Assembly: GCA_035578155.1 (NCBI GenBank)
Contig: JAPWDM010000001.1
Location: forward strand, 14,548,725 to 14,612,724
Length of the DNA stretch: 64,000 bases
Direction: 5' to 3'
Source: Brachynemurus nebulosus
Taxonomy: Eukaryota; Arthropoda; Insecta; Neuroptera; Myrmeleontidae
Shown: piece after piece, positions 40,555 to 52,516 of the stretch
Numbering within the stretch: position 1 is the stretch's first letter
How the letters are laid out: each line of letters begins with the position of its first letter
The notes under the pieces: generated by a model
What the model was told of the DNA's origin: nothing
Databases searched by the model: none
The model's input: only the letters and a program-made list of their open reading frames with translations
Program-made: the position numbers and the translations under genes

Positions 40555-41014
40555 TTTATTAAATTAAAAATCAAGTTTTTTTTTTTAAATTTTGGATTTT
40601 TAATTTTTTTTTTTGCCTATCAATTGTATTATTTTTGGAGAAAAACATTTTTGATAAAGTTGACCGTCATTGGCATTGACGTATTTCATGTGCGTCAATA
40701 ATTTCTTTCATTTTTTGGAGGGATTTTAATTAGTTAATCTGGCAACACTGTAAGCTGTATAAGTTATAAATCAGTAGACAGAGTACACTTTATCAGTAGG
40801 TACAGCAAATATACTTACTTCCTCGGCTGTCATGACATGCAAGCGCGATAATTTTGAAACAACAATAGCGAGACTGGCGGGACTAAAAATATAAAAAAAA
40901 TTGTCGATGTTGAAAATCGGGACAATTAGCGTCCCGCCACTACTGTTGTCGCGACGCGAGACACATAGGCATAAAATCGGGACATCCCGATTAAATCGGG
41001 ACAGTTGGCAACCC
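40555..41014. mobile_element. Member of the TA-GGGTTGCCAAC family (right end intact)
   Basis: Right end CAGTTGGCAACCC followed by TA at 41015-41016. Internal ATGACATGCAAGCGCGATAA and GGCAACACTGTAAGC are reverse complements of parts of 63040-63630. Several GGGACA/TCCCGAT motifs lie near the end. The left boundary is approximate. Confidence 0.6.
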
Positions 41015-41216
41015 TAGCTACAGGTGACTTTTACATTGATCCTCCCACCCATGACGGAACGTAGTTTTTTTCTTAATTTAAGACACTCCTTTAAAACAAC
41101 ATCTTTTTTATAGCTTAGCAAAATATTTGCTCACTGTAAAAATTTCAATGTGAAAAGAGGGTGTCCGCATGGTAGGACAATACGTTTGAAGTAGTTCTGA
41201 AAAAAATTTAATAAAG

Positions 41217-43065
41217 GCTATTGGCGGATAAGCATATGGGTAGAAATGCCCCCGCACGAATTTTGTTGGTTTTTTTCTGCTAACTGATTTCGATATAAGA
41301 TTAAAATTTACTGAGTTTCAACCCTTAAAAACTCACCCTTTGGGGGTAAAAAATTATTTTTTAAAAATCAAAAAAAATTTATAGCTTTTTAGTGGCTTGA
41401 CGGATTTGGCTGGAATTTTTATATGTTTTAGATACCACTATAGTGTATCTTAGAAAAAATTATCAACTTCAAAAAAAAATTATAACCCCCCCAAAAAATT
41501 GTTTAATTTTTCAATATTTTTTTTCATCAACTTGTAGCTATGGTACAATCACCAAAATTTTTTTGCAGGCTTCCTACTATGACCGATACAACATATAACT
41601 TTATCAGATTTTTTCTCCTGGTGCGTCATAGTTAAAAAAAAAATAAAATGTCCAAAAAGATTTTTTTTCGAGGTTATGTTCGTTTTATAATCACCAAAAT
41701 ATTTCTACAGGCTCCTCACTATGATTGATAGAACATATAATTTTTCCAGAATTTTTTTCCGGGTGCATCATAGTTAAAAAAATTAAATGTCCGAGAATAT
41801 TTTTTTAGAGATAGGTATAGGCTTCCGGGTACTCAATCGATTGGAAATCGTTTGCAAATTTTGAATATGTTCATAAAAACATTTGTGATTGCTTAGTTTT
41901 CGAAAAAAAGAGAATGGTCGACTCAAATCTTCAAATTCCTCAATCAGCCAAACACTTATCATGAGTTTTTGAAACTACCAAAATGATGATTATTGCAAAT
42001 GAGACTGAGAAATATTTTTTTAGTGATTACGTTCGCGGTATATTCACAAAAATATTTTTACATGTCTTTGATTCAATTTGATGCAACATGTTATAACATG
42101 TTATAGCAAGTTATATTTGATAGAACATATGATACAATATTATAGCTCCATATAACAGTAAGTTCTTACTCGACAGCCAAGATTAAGTTACTACATAGAA
42201 GTTTACCCAAGTTTAGAAAAAAAGTATCTGTCGATATATTAAATATTATTCTTTATTAGTCTCACTTGCAGTAGGTAATTGTTATTTTGATGGTTTCAAA
42301 GATTGATGATAAGTGTTCGGCTGATCGAGGAATTTTAAGATTCGAGTCGACCATTTTCTTTTTTTTCGAAAACTACGGAATTACAAACGTTCTTATGAAC
42401 ATATTCAAAATTTGCAAACGATTTCCAAAGAAATTGAGTACCCGGAAGCCTATGCCTATCTCTAAACAATATTCTCGGACATTCAATTATTTTAGTTATG
42501 ATGCACCCGGAAAAAAATTCTGGAAAAATTATATGTTCTATCAATCATAGTCAGGAGCCTGTAGAAATATTTTGGTGATTGTACAACAAACATAACCTCG
42601 AAAAAAAATCTTTTTTGACATTTTATTTTTTGTTAACTATGACGCACCCGGAGAAAAAATCTGAAAAAATTATATGTTGTATCGGTCATAGTAAGAAGCC
42701 TGCAAAAGCCTGCCTGCCATTTTGGTGATTGTACCATAGCTACAAGTTGATGAAAAAAAATATTTAAAAATTAAACAATTTTTTTAGGAGGGGTTATAAT
42801 TTTTTTTTGAAGCTGATAATTTTTTCTGAGATACACTATAGAGGTATCTAAAACATATAAAAATTCCAGCCAAATCCGTCAAACCACTAAAAAGCTATAA
42901 ATTTTTTTTGATTTTCAAAAAATAATTTTTTACCCCCAAAGGGTGAGTTTTTAAGGGTTGAAACTCAGTAAATTTTAATCTTATATCGAAATCAGTTAGC
43001 AGAAAAAAAACCAACAAAATTCGTGCGGGGGCATTTCTATCCATGCTTATCCGCCAATAGCCTTT
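41217..43065. mobile_element. Large foldback element, ~1.85 kb
   Basis: The left arm starts GGCTATTGGCGGATAAGCAT and pairs with ATGCTTATCCGCCAATAGCC at the right. Pairing continues almost to the centre near 42140 (for example ATCGATTGGAAATCGTTTGC with GCAAACGATTTCCAAAGAAA). The outer ~130 bases are homologous to the tail modules at 12415, 12785 and 14465. The frames at 42287, 42335 and 42895 are arm sequence, not genes. Confidence 0.85.
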
Positions 43066-43231
43066 GAGTATTATTTTATGGTATTCCATAATTATTTGCT
43101 GTTAACGAATAAAACAGTTGATTTTTGCCGCAGCACCTTTTCTTACGGTTTCATATGTACTTATAGTTAGTTACTGAACCAAAGTGAGAAATTCGGTGTC
43201 AGAATAATCTGGTTCAGGTTCCTTTTTTTAA

Positions 43232-44153
43232 CCCTAGAATCATACGTACTCGTCAAAACGACGAACGAACTTCTCTACCTGCTCCAATACTACAACTTGT
43301 CGGTGCCTGCTAGCTGTGAAACTTCTGTTATCTAATTTATTTGTTATTATAACACATAAAACGTATAAATTTTGTTTATAGTCATTGTCGTTTTTTTTAT
43401 ACTGAAATAGTGTGCGTCAAAAGGACGACGATGTATGATTAACCCATATTTTTTTTTAAAGATTTTGTACTCCACATATAAAAGTTTTCCTAATTTTTCC
43501 AAAATTTATTAAAGATATTGATGTTATAATTAATTTATTCAATGATTATGATAATGTGAAAGATGATTACAGCTGTTTGACTTATAGAGACGACATAATA
43601 CTGAAGTTTTAATATATTGAATCGAAAACTAAAGAATGCGTTTCAAGTGACTTAATAAAAGGTTAACAATTTATTTTATGGAAAATATTTTAATTTTTAT
43701 TATTTTTTGAGATCTTATTCTAAAAATTACTAACAAATTTTAGAAAATTTACAAATGTGACTAATGGGGAAATAACTACATATCTATAGGAATATTTATG
43801 ACTAAGAAATTTCACATTCTGTAAAGTCACACATGTCCACTGACTCATAATAGTTCATAAATTAATTATCTGAAACACATGTTTTATGATACAATTGATG
43901 TATTTATCTATTTTTTAATTTTTATAGTGAAAATATGTTTTGATAAAAATATTAAAAAAATTAATAAATATTTATATAAAGAAATTTTTCCGAATCCAAT
44001 TTTTTTAAATATTTTGTCCGCTTTTGTAGTATTGTTATGTTAAAAATTTTTTTTTTGCAAATAAACTCTAAAACTCCCCGTAAAAAGTCCATTCGTCGAA
44101 ACGACGCCGATGTATGATTAATTTGACTCGTAGACCAACGTATGATTCTAGGG
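43232..44153. mobile_element. piggyBac-like MITE with TTAA flanks and CCCTAGAA ends
   Basis: TTAA at 43228-43231 and 44154-44157 bracket CCCTAGAATCATACG and CGTATGATTCTAGGG. The CCCTAGAA start is the sequence found at classical piggyBac ends. Subterminal GTCAAAACGACGAACG/TCGTCGAAACGACGCC motifs are repeated. No transposase frame. Confidence 0.88.
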
Positions 44154-44592
44154 TTAATTCTAGGTGATTTAAGGCCTTAGATAGATAATGTAAATTACAC
44201 TAAAAACAAAGGAACCACTTTATATGTTTTGTTATACAGTTTTCTTCATGTATTGTCAATGTATTAATTTTATGTTTATGTATAGGTATTGATTCAGATT
44301 TCCGTCTATTTTAATCTTACAAAATGTACAATTATTAGATACTATTACGCTCTTTTGCTTGCTTAAATGTATGTGTAACCATTTGTAACTGACATTTATA
44401 TCCGGCGGCGTTTTATTGGTTCCCAAATTCGTAATGTTCTCTTAAATGGTAGCGCTTCTATTTGATTTTAACAACTTGCTGCTTTATATTTCACTAAAAT
44501 TTAAAACAGTAATATAATTTAATTTTTAAGAGGTCGAGGGGCATAATCAATTTGCTATTAATAAAATCAAGAAACTAAATGATACTTGAATG

Positions 44593-44842
44593 CAGGGACG
44601 TATTTACCCTAAGTGCCGCCCGAGGCACTATAATAATTGTCGTCCCTGCTTCTTCCAAAAAAACCAAAATTTAAAGAAAATTTTTTAATAACCTCCCATT
44701 CCTTATTTTCCTAACAACAAACAGGTGACGAGCAAAAAGCTAAAAAACGTGAATACTAAAAATTATATTTTTCCCCCAAAATTTCCCGATCTAGGCGCGC
44801 GCTTAGTCCGCCTTACGGCAAATAATCCGCCTTACGTCCCTG
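44593..44842. mobile_element. hAT-type MITE, 250 bp
   Basis: TIR CAGGGACGTATTTACC at the left and CCGCCTTACGTCCCTG at the right. 8-bp flanks CTTGAATG (44585-44592) and CTTGAATA (44843-44850) differ at one base. Confidence 0.85.
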
Positions 44843-45403
44843 CTTGAATACGTAGTAGTTTTAAACTAATTAGGGAGCGGAAGTTGCATATTTTGCATTA
44901 TAATCATTTTCGGTAATTATAATATTAATAAAACTTCATATAATGTATCCCAATCATTTATTTTAGAATGAATCATTAAGTTTTTTACAGAAAATATGTA
45001 TCCATATTTTGGAAAATTTTCGACTTTTTAAAAAATAATAAAATATATTTTTTTCTACAATCTTAGTGGAAAGTAGGCTTTTGCGCTCTGTGAAGAGAGC
45101 GCAAAATGTGTATTTGCCGAAGACTCTAGTTGCCGAGCAACAAATTATTACTTTTCGCTTTAAAGTGGAAAAGTAATACTTTGTCGCTCGCTCAACGTAT
45201 ATTTAATTACAAATTGGGTAGGCGTTGTTTAAATTTTCTATGGTAACAAATAAACAGATTCTAAAATTATTATTTTTATGGTAATCAAAGAAATATTAAT
45301 TTTATTAAACTTCAAAATAGCTACAAAATATTAATTAAAAATAATAAATAACTATAATTAATAAATAATAAGAATAAAAAATTTAAAAAAATCTATACAT
45401 TTA

Positions 45404-45487
45404 TGATGGAAATATGTAATAGTGACAGTGATTTCTCAAGTACACCTCCAGATATTTCTGAAGCTGCAAAAATTATAACTTTAAAGT
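45404..45487 (+). pseudogene. Possible first exon of a tyrosine-recombinase-type insect gene
   Basis: The short frame MEICNSDSDFSSTPPDISEA is followed by a possible GT donor at AAAGTAAAT (45484-45490). It resembles, from memory only, the opening exon of insect Crypton-like/tyrosine recombinase proteins. No further exons are visible. Flanking inverted GCGACAAAGT/CTTTGTCGC motifs (45160-45190, 45660-45675) suggest a surrounding element. Confidence 0.3.
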
Positions 45488-46741
45488 AAATATTAACGTC
45501 CATTATTATTTTTGCAAGTATCTTTTAAATAAAAAAAAAAATACATTTTATAAGATTGTAGAAAAAATTTTGCGTGTAATTCGAGTACAAAATGGCATTG
45601 CCGCTGTCATGAGTATAACGCGCTCCGCCTGGCAGCGTCGCGCATCAACATTCTCAATCGAGCGACAAAGTACCATTTTGCGCTCTTAAAACACAAATAA
45701 CTATTAAATTAGGAATTTAATAGGTATATAAATATTGGTAATGGGAGTAACAGAATATTTAAAATTATACAACGAATACGCTACAAAAGACCTAAGAGTT
45801 TAATTTAAACATTTTTTTTAAATGTTATGTTCGTAAAAAAGACAAAAAATTTCGATAACAAAAATTTAAAATCATGTTTTTCTTTTTTATGCAGAAATCA
45901 ACACAATAATATTATTTTATTGAAAAGTAAAATATTCATAATTTCTAAAATTTTTGCGACAAAAGAGAAATAAATATAGGAATTTTAAATAAAAAAATTA
46001 AGAAACAAAAGCGGTAATATCAACTCAACAATCAATTTTAATTCAACCAATAAAAGAAAAATAAATGCTTTATTTACGGCGGGACCTAGGTACCCAGGGC
46101 AACGTTGAAAAATGACGCCACTGTAGAATAGAAAAAGAAATATGTCCTTCAAACTTTTTCCCTCCTAAGTGACGAGCAAAAAAGAAAAAAAAAACTGATA
46201 TACGTACTTTTGGCGCCCCCAAGACCTGGCGCCCGGTGCACGTGCCCCGCCTGCATCCATCTATCCTGCCCCCCTGCTATTCATTCTTGCTTTTCTGTAT
46301 GTGCTTTGTACTCTCTACTTTTTTTTACGGATTATTTAAATGAGATTGAATATAGAAAATTACGCCTAGTTTTCTTTAATTTCATTCATCATCTAACGGC
46401 CACAAAAATTTATTTAAAATATCAAACGTAAAAATGATTACTAATTCAGTCCTAAATAGAATCTATTCCGAAAGTTCAATTAGATGTAAAAGATATAACA
46501 CTTTTTTCTATAAAATTTTATTTTATTAAGGCATCCAATTGTTCTGGATTCCGCGGGACAGTCCTGGAAGAGCAGCTGATGTACGGATTGAAATTTTGGT
46601 TAAAACAGTCCCAGAATGAGTCTAATGCGTGCCGGAAGTCCCGCATTTAATAGATTGGAAATAATATAAATATTTAATTGACAAGTAAGAGTCCCGAGGT
46701 CGGATCTGTCGATTTTTATGAAATTTTAATATGTGGCAGAA

Positions 46742-46810
46742 CAGTGTTTTTCAACTTTTTTTCAGTCGCGGCCCTTTAAAATCTCAGATATCTTTGTGTG
46801 GGCCGGTCAT
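46742..46810. mobile_element. hAT-like terminus CAGTGTTTTTCAAC
   Basis: CAGTGTTTTTCAACTTTTTT followed by GCGGCCC is a common hAT end style. Its partner was not found. Confidence 0.4.
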
Positions 46811-47292
46811 ATTTACTATCACATACTATTATGACAAATTGACTATTATCAGTTTTTCAAAGTGCATTTATATACTTAATATGAAATATGTTCTTCCGAC
46901 CACTTGCTTTACCATCTAATTCAGACAAATATCAACACTTTCTTAACCATTAGAGAAATATTTAAAAGTCGTTCTTTAATTTTACATAGTATTATTGTAT
47001 CCTGGAACCATAAGTTGGAATAACATTGCGTTATGTAATATGAAATGTCGTTTTTCGACTACTTCCTCTACTATGTAACTCAGACAAATATCAGCACTTT
47101 CCTAACTATTAGAGAAATATTTTCCTGGAATCATTTTCAACATTACTTGGAATAACATTTGGTCGTGTAATATGAAACGTCGTTTTTCGACCACTTTGTC
47201 TGCCATGTACCTAATTCAAAAAAATATCGGCACTTTCTTAAGCATTAGCCAATTGTAAATTAAAAATCACAAAGTGATTGAAAAAATTATCC

Positions 47293-47364
47293 GGATCGGC
47301 CGGGAATGGAACCCAGGATCTCCTGGTAACTAGCCAGGTGTGCTATCCATTACAGCATCGATCC
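47293..47364 (-). repeat. tRNA-derived SINE head (anticodon AGT-like)
   Basis: On the minus strand, a 72-nt tRNA-like fold begins GGATCGATGCTGTAATGG. It has an A-box-like stretch, a CCTGG/CCAGG anticodon stem with loop CTAGTTA, a B-box-like GGTTCCATTCC, and 3' CCGATCC. A further region carries TTTCACAAGCACTCGATAAT, shared with the SINEs at 56.1-56.5 kb. SINE rather than a functional tRNA, because the D-arm is imperfect and the repeat context is shared. Confidence 0.6.
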
Positions 47365-47446
47365 CTTGCTCGGCAGGCGCCCGGTACGAACAACATTCAA
47401 TCACTTATGTGTATATATTCTCTATAATACGAGAAGCAGTTACAAT

Positions 47447-47535
47447 TTTTCAATCTCAAATATTATCGAGTGCTTGTGAAACACTACTACGTAGTAGTGT
47501 TTCACAAGCACTCGATAATATTTGAGACTGAAAAA
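47447..47535. repeat. Perfect hairpin of ~36-bp arms
   Basis: ATTATCGAGTGCTTGTGAAA ... TTTCACAAGCACTCGATAAT with the axis at CTACTACGTAGTAG. Apparently two SINE tails joined head to head. Confidence 0.9.
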
Positions 47536-47839
47536 AAAACATTAGCCAATTGTTTAAAAGCAATCCTTTAATTTTAGACCGAATTCTTGTATCTAGGAAT
47601 CATTTACGCCCTTAGTTGATATAACATTGGGTCGTGTTACATGATTTGTCGTTTTCGAACCATTTCGTTGGCCATATGATTCCGCCAAGTTAGTCCCGTT
47701 ATTTTGTTTTTTAGACAAAAAAGCCGTATTGTGATCCGACCATCTTTCCTATTTTAAGATTCCTTCCCTACCTTTCTTCCTTCCTATTTTATTCCTATTT
47801 TTAGATATATTATTAATATTGTGAAGACCCCTATTGTGT

Positions 47840-47888
47840 GGAACTCCCGGTGCACATGCCCAGGTGCTCTTGTCTAAATCCGGCTCTG
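47840..47888. mobile_element. hAT-like terminus (...AAATCCGGCTCTG)
   Basis: TCTAAATCCGGCTCTG is the reverse of a common insect hAT start. A CCCGGTGCACATGCCC motif just inside also occurs at 46230, a probable related remnant. Confidence 0.4.
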
Positions 47889-47962
47889 GTGCTATCACAA
47901 AATAGGAAAATTTAAATACAAATATTCAATTAAAAATATTATTGTATATCCTGTTCTATAAA

Positions 47963-47964
<2 letters not shown>

Positions 47965-48039
<75 letters not shown>
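47965..48039. repeat. (AT)n microsatellite
   Basis: Uninterrupted TA repeat, about 75 bases. Confidence 0.95.
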
Positions 48040-48041
<2 letters not shown>

Positions 48042-48469
48042 CAGACAAAAGAAAGAAGGGATCAAGAAAGTTGAAGTGAGTAGCGTTGAATTCTATAGGG
48101 AAGGAGTAACTATAGTTAGTTGTTTAATATGTTTGAAACCAATAAACTAATTTAACAGTTAATTGCCATGAAATAGTTTCGATCAAATATATGAGCAAAT
48201 ATCTTCAGAACCCAGTATAATAATATTCTTAATCAATGAAATAGATTCAAATTATGTTTCAACTAGAATACGTATTTCGAATTATTAAGATTATCAAAAC
48301 TAAATAATACAAAGGTTATCTAAAACAAAATTGTGTGTATATGTTGGCGGTTCATCGCTGAATCAGCCAGATCATAATGTGTCTAGTCAAATTATGTAAT
48401 GATGCCAATTCATTAAATTCTTAACTGATACGTTAGGCATTCTAACAACAAATTATTATTAAACGAAAT

Positions 48470-49019
48470 GAGTTATTTGAGAATTTTTTAAAAACCATCT
48501 TAGTGTGTTTATTACTTCTTACTAAGCTCATAATACATATTTTTAAGTTATTTTGTTTAATAAAAATCACCGATAAAATTTCAGTTTTAAAAAGACCGCA
48601 AAAACGATGCTTTCTGTCTCTTTCAAATCGTATAACGTCATTGGCTCATTTGTGTTATTTTTAGAATTTAATTCTGAATCGCGACGTAACTGGACATATC
48701 CAACAGTATTAAACACGTTTTAAATTGTCAAATAATTTAAAAAAATTAATAATGAAAAATTTCTTTCATAGTTACCAAAAAAGTAAACAGTTTTTATCCT
48801 AACTACAAAATAGTACAGCGAGCTTCTGACGTAAGCTGCTTTTGCTTGATGTTTTTGATTATGTCATTCTTAACGTAAATTTTGTAATTTTATTTAATTA
48901 AAATTTTTATTTTTTTGAATGAAATAACTTGTAATAAAGCAATAATCAATATCATTATGACTCGGGTAATTATTTAAAAATCAAAATAGATATTTTTTCA
49001 ACTACTGTCAAATACCCCA
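48470..49019. mobile_element. Mutator-like MITE copy 2, 10-bp TSD
   Basis: TTAAACGAAA at 48460-48469 and 49020-49029 flanks an element ending TCAAATACCCCA, with a slightly decayed left end TGAGTTATTTGA. The interior matches 5339-5837. A 9-10-bp duplication points to the Mutator superfamily. Confidence 0.8.
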
Positions 49020-49683
49020 TTAAACGAAAGTCATTTAAATAATAAAGTGTCAAATGCAGATAATTTTTTATGCATAATTTTGGGCAAAGGAGAATACTAC
49101 TAGAAGGAAAACAAAAATATTTTGTGTACTGGGTACCAAAAAAATTTTCAACTCGAAAATATAATACATATTTTCCATTGACGTCCTTTTTGAATCTAAT
49201 TTTTGTTTATTCCAATTTATTTTAATTTTTGTGTATGACAGTATTATGGACGCAAGCTCAAAAGACCTCCAAAACCTGAGGTGAGGAGAACAGAAATTGT
49301 TCCATTGTTACCAACCAAACCAAGTAATTATGTTTTTATATGAGTGAGTGAGTAAATTTCTATTTATTAAGATGATAGACACAGATAATATAACATTAGA
49401 GATAGACACAAATTATACAACATTACACTTTGCATCAACCGTATAGTCACAATTCAAATGTTATTTGATCTGTCTGCGGTTTCGAATTAGCTTTTTCAAT
49501 TAAATGGCTGGGTTTTAATTAGGCATTTCATGAAATGCCTGTATATAACTAGGCATATCTTGATTTGACTTACGTGTGCAGTTGCTTATAAAAGTATTGT
49601 TATACTTTATGAAATGAAAATATATAATTATATATACAGGGAAAAGTTCTTAACCTTCAATGTTCATGAACCACTATTAGTAC

Positions 49684-50433
49684 AAGATCCCGCAGCTGAT
49701 TTCTGCAGGTATCTGTTTTTTTAATGAAACTTAATTTAAATGAATCCTTAATGGCAATGTAATACATTGCCCCCGGGTTTCCAGCTCTCAATCGGCCGCA
49801 ACCTTTAGGTTGCCAGGTGTTAACAGGTATATTGTTGTTAATAATTTGCGGTCACGTGTTTTTTGAGACAATTAGATACTAAATTAAAGTTTTATTTTTT
49901 CTGAACACGATAATACATGGTTGCCTGTGAAAAAATAGCTGCAAGTTATGGTTGCCATTACTTTTAATTAATTATTCTCTTATCACATCTCAGCTGCAAC
50001 TATTGAAAAAAAAATTATACATATTGATCAATCGAGACAATGAAATATGTATTACATTGTACATATGTAATAATATTTCATTGCATTGTTTGATCAATAC
50101 GTATAATTTTTTTTTCAATAGTTGCAGCTGAGATGTGATAAGAGAGTAATTAATTAAAAGTAATGGCAACCATAACTTGCAGCTATTTTTTCACAGGCAA
50201 CCATGTATTATCGTGTTCAGAAAAAATAAAACTTTAATTTGGTATCTAATTTTCTCAAAAAACACGTAACCGCAAATTATTAACAACAATATACCTGTTA
50301 GCACCTGGCAACCTAGAGGTTGCGGCCGATTGAGAGCTGGCAACCCGGGAGCAATGTATTACATTGCCATTAAGGATTCATTTAAATTACGTTTCATTAA
50401 AAAAACAGATACCTGCAGAAGCTGCGGGATCTT
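49684..50433. mobile_element. Foldback element, ~350-bp arms
   Basis: AAGATCCCGCAGCTGATTTC pairs with CTGCAGAAGCTGCGGGATCTT, and arms continue through GGTTGCCAGGTGTTAACAGG, CAGCTGCAACTATTG and TTGATCAAT to a short loop near 50058. Non-coding. Confidence 0.88.
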
Positions 50434-50526
50434 AGACTATATTTTTAATTATACAACTTACAAAACTTACAAAACGGGCGAATCAAAGCCACATAAATTA
50501 GGATGCATACAGGCTTTATATTCATA

Positions 50527-50860
50527 ACTAGCTGTACCCGCGATGTCGTTCGCCCGACGCAGAACAATAATTTTTGCGTAATGCATGTACGCATGAGTTT
50601 TCTAATTTCCCGTGGGAATGAGACATTTTCCCGGAGTAAGAAGTATCTTGGATGTTGACCCAGGCAATAAGTTATCACCATAGCAGACATCAAAATCTAT
50701 CCAATAATTTTTGCGTAATGTGTGCACATGCTCAGAATGGTGTGGCATAGCGCCGCGCCACCTATGCCACTTTTTACTCAAACGTGTGAGAATGGTCATA
50801 TTGACCGAAACATGTCATAAGAGTTTTTATAGTTAATAAAACTGGTATTTTGCAAGGTAA
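50527..50860. repeat. Dispersed repeat with ACTAGCTGTACCCGCGATG head
   Basis: Head motif related to 5152. CAATAATTTTTGCGTAATG occurs twice (about 50565 and 50703). Class uncertain. Confidence 0.5.
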
Positions 50861-51338
50861 AGTGTTTTTATTTACTAATATCAAAAACTGAAATGTTAAA
50901 ATTGACAAAATAAAATATATTTTTGTTAAGAAATCAGATATAGGTCTAAAATTGAAGAAAGGTTATTTATTATAATGACAAACAAGAATATTTAACTCCT
51001 GGATGTCGTCACATATGCGATACTGAACAGAAAAAATAAGCTATAATTTTTTTGTCACTCATTAATTTACAACTCACATATTGAATGTGGGAAGCCTTAT
51101 CATTTTTGTATATTTTTGACCTTAAAAATACGTATACTAACGATTTTCAAGATATTTGAATTTTACTAATTCATTGCGGGATCAAATCACATTAAATAAA
51201 TACATTTTATCTTAATGCTGGACCTAAAATGCGCGTAAAGTTTAGTTTTGTTTAGTTTTGAAAAATTTTTTTCCCTACTTTAGTATTTTAGGAAACAATA
51301 AAGTGGTACTTTATGAAGTGAAATACTAATTTGTTTTA

Positions 51339-52062
51339 TAGGCAGCGTGCGAAGTATATGGTGGGGACAATTAAATCGATTTCAGCGTGAGTAGTGGAGA
51401 AAAAAAGCATTAATACGGGCTCATATGTGTTTATAGTATAATAAAAAAATATTAAATAAAAACATTTACATTGATTCGCTTTGATATTATAAACGCAGTT
51501 GCAACTAATGTCATTCCTTATTTATCTGTCAACAGTATTAACATCTACACGTCAATCCATAAATACAGAATTAAAAATATTTGATGTATTTTAACTCACA
51601 TAGTCACATGAAATAATGTTTCATAAGGAGTTAAAGTTATTGATGTTTGTCTTATGACTCTGCATTAAACTAAATGACTTATGCCAGCATTTCTTAATTC
51701 TCGAATTTCCCTGACGTACTTCACCGGCACCAGCAACTTTTTCCTCTGCATAGTCCGAGATTGGAAGGAAATACTGTCTTGATAATTATATCCATATTAA
51801 CGTCGAAAATTGTTTAATTACTTTTTAATACAACTATTATACTTCATTCAGTATTTTATTATTCAAACTGAACAAATCAAATTGTTCAAATTTATTTATA
51901 AAAAAAATTAATTGTAAATAGCAAACATTTGTATTCAGATTTTACGGTTTTGTTTAAAATATTTTAAATTTATTTATTTCCACGGTTACCATTATTTATA
52001 TTCGTTAATGAGCCTGAAAAAATGTATATTATAGATGTCGTTGCCATTACGCACGCTGCCTA
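51339..52062. mobile_element. MITE with TIR TAGGCAGCGTGCG
   Basis: TAGGCAGCGTGCGAAG at the left pairs with TTACGCACGCTGCCTA at the right. TSD unclear; interior non-coding. Confidence 0.7.
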
Positions 52063-52448
52063 TGGCAATGAATGGAATTAATTTATAAAACTTCAGACAC
52101 GTCTTTTTAGTAGTGACATTAATCAATTAAATAGTAATATGTATTTATTATACTTATTTTTACTAACTTGTTAGACAATAATATATGTATACTGAGTAAT
52201 TTCATTTTAATAATTCCTAAACTATTTCAGTACAAAAATATATGTATTTTATATTGAAATGAGTGAACAAACAGCTTCCGATTACAATTTTATTCGAAAG
52301 ACACAATAGTTGAACACATTAGTGATTGGAACACGTTCTTTATATTTACTCTATATGTTAATTAATAGCTTTAATTAAGGTACCGATGACTGTGTATTAT
52401 TAATTGAATTTATCCGTACACACACATACAGTATAGGTATATGGTACA

Positions 52449-52450
<2 letters not shown>

Positions 52451-52513
<63 letters not shown>
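52451..52513. repeat. (AT)n microsatellite
   Basis: Uninterrupted TA repeat. Confidence 0.95.

Positions 52514-52516
<3 letters not shown>

Noticed and set aside
46210..46431. 73-aa ORF starting MAPPRPGARCTCPAC
   Set aside because: The G+C-rich start is an hAT-like terminus (GCGCCCGGTGCACGTGCCCC), not a coding N-terminus.
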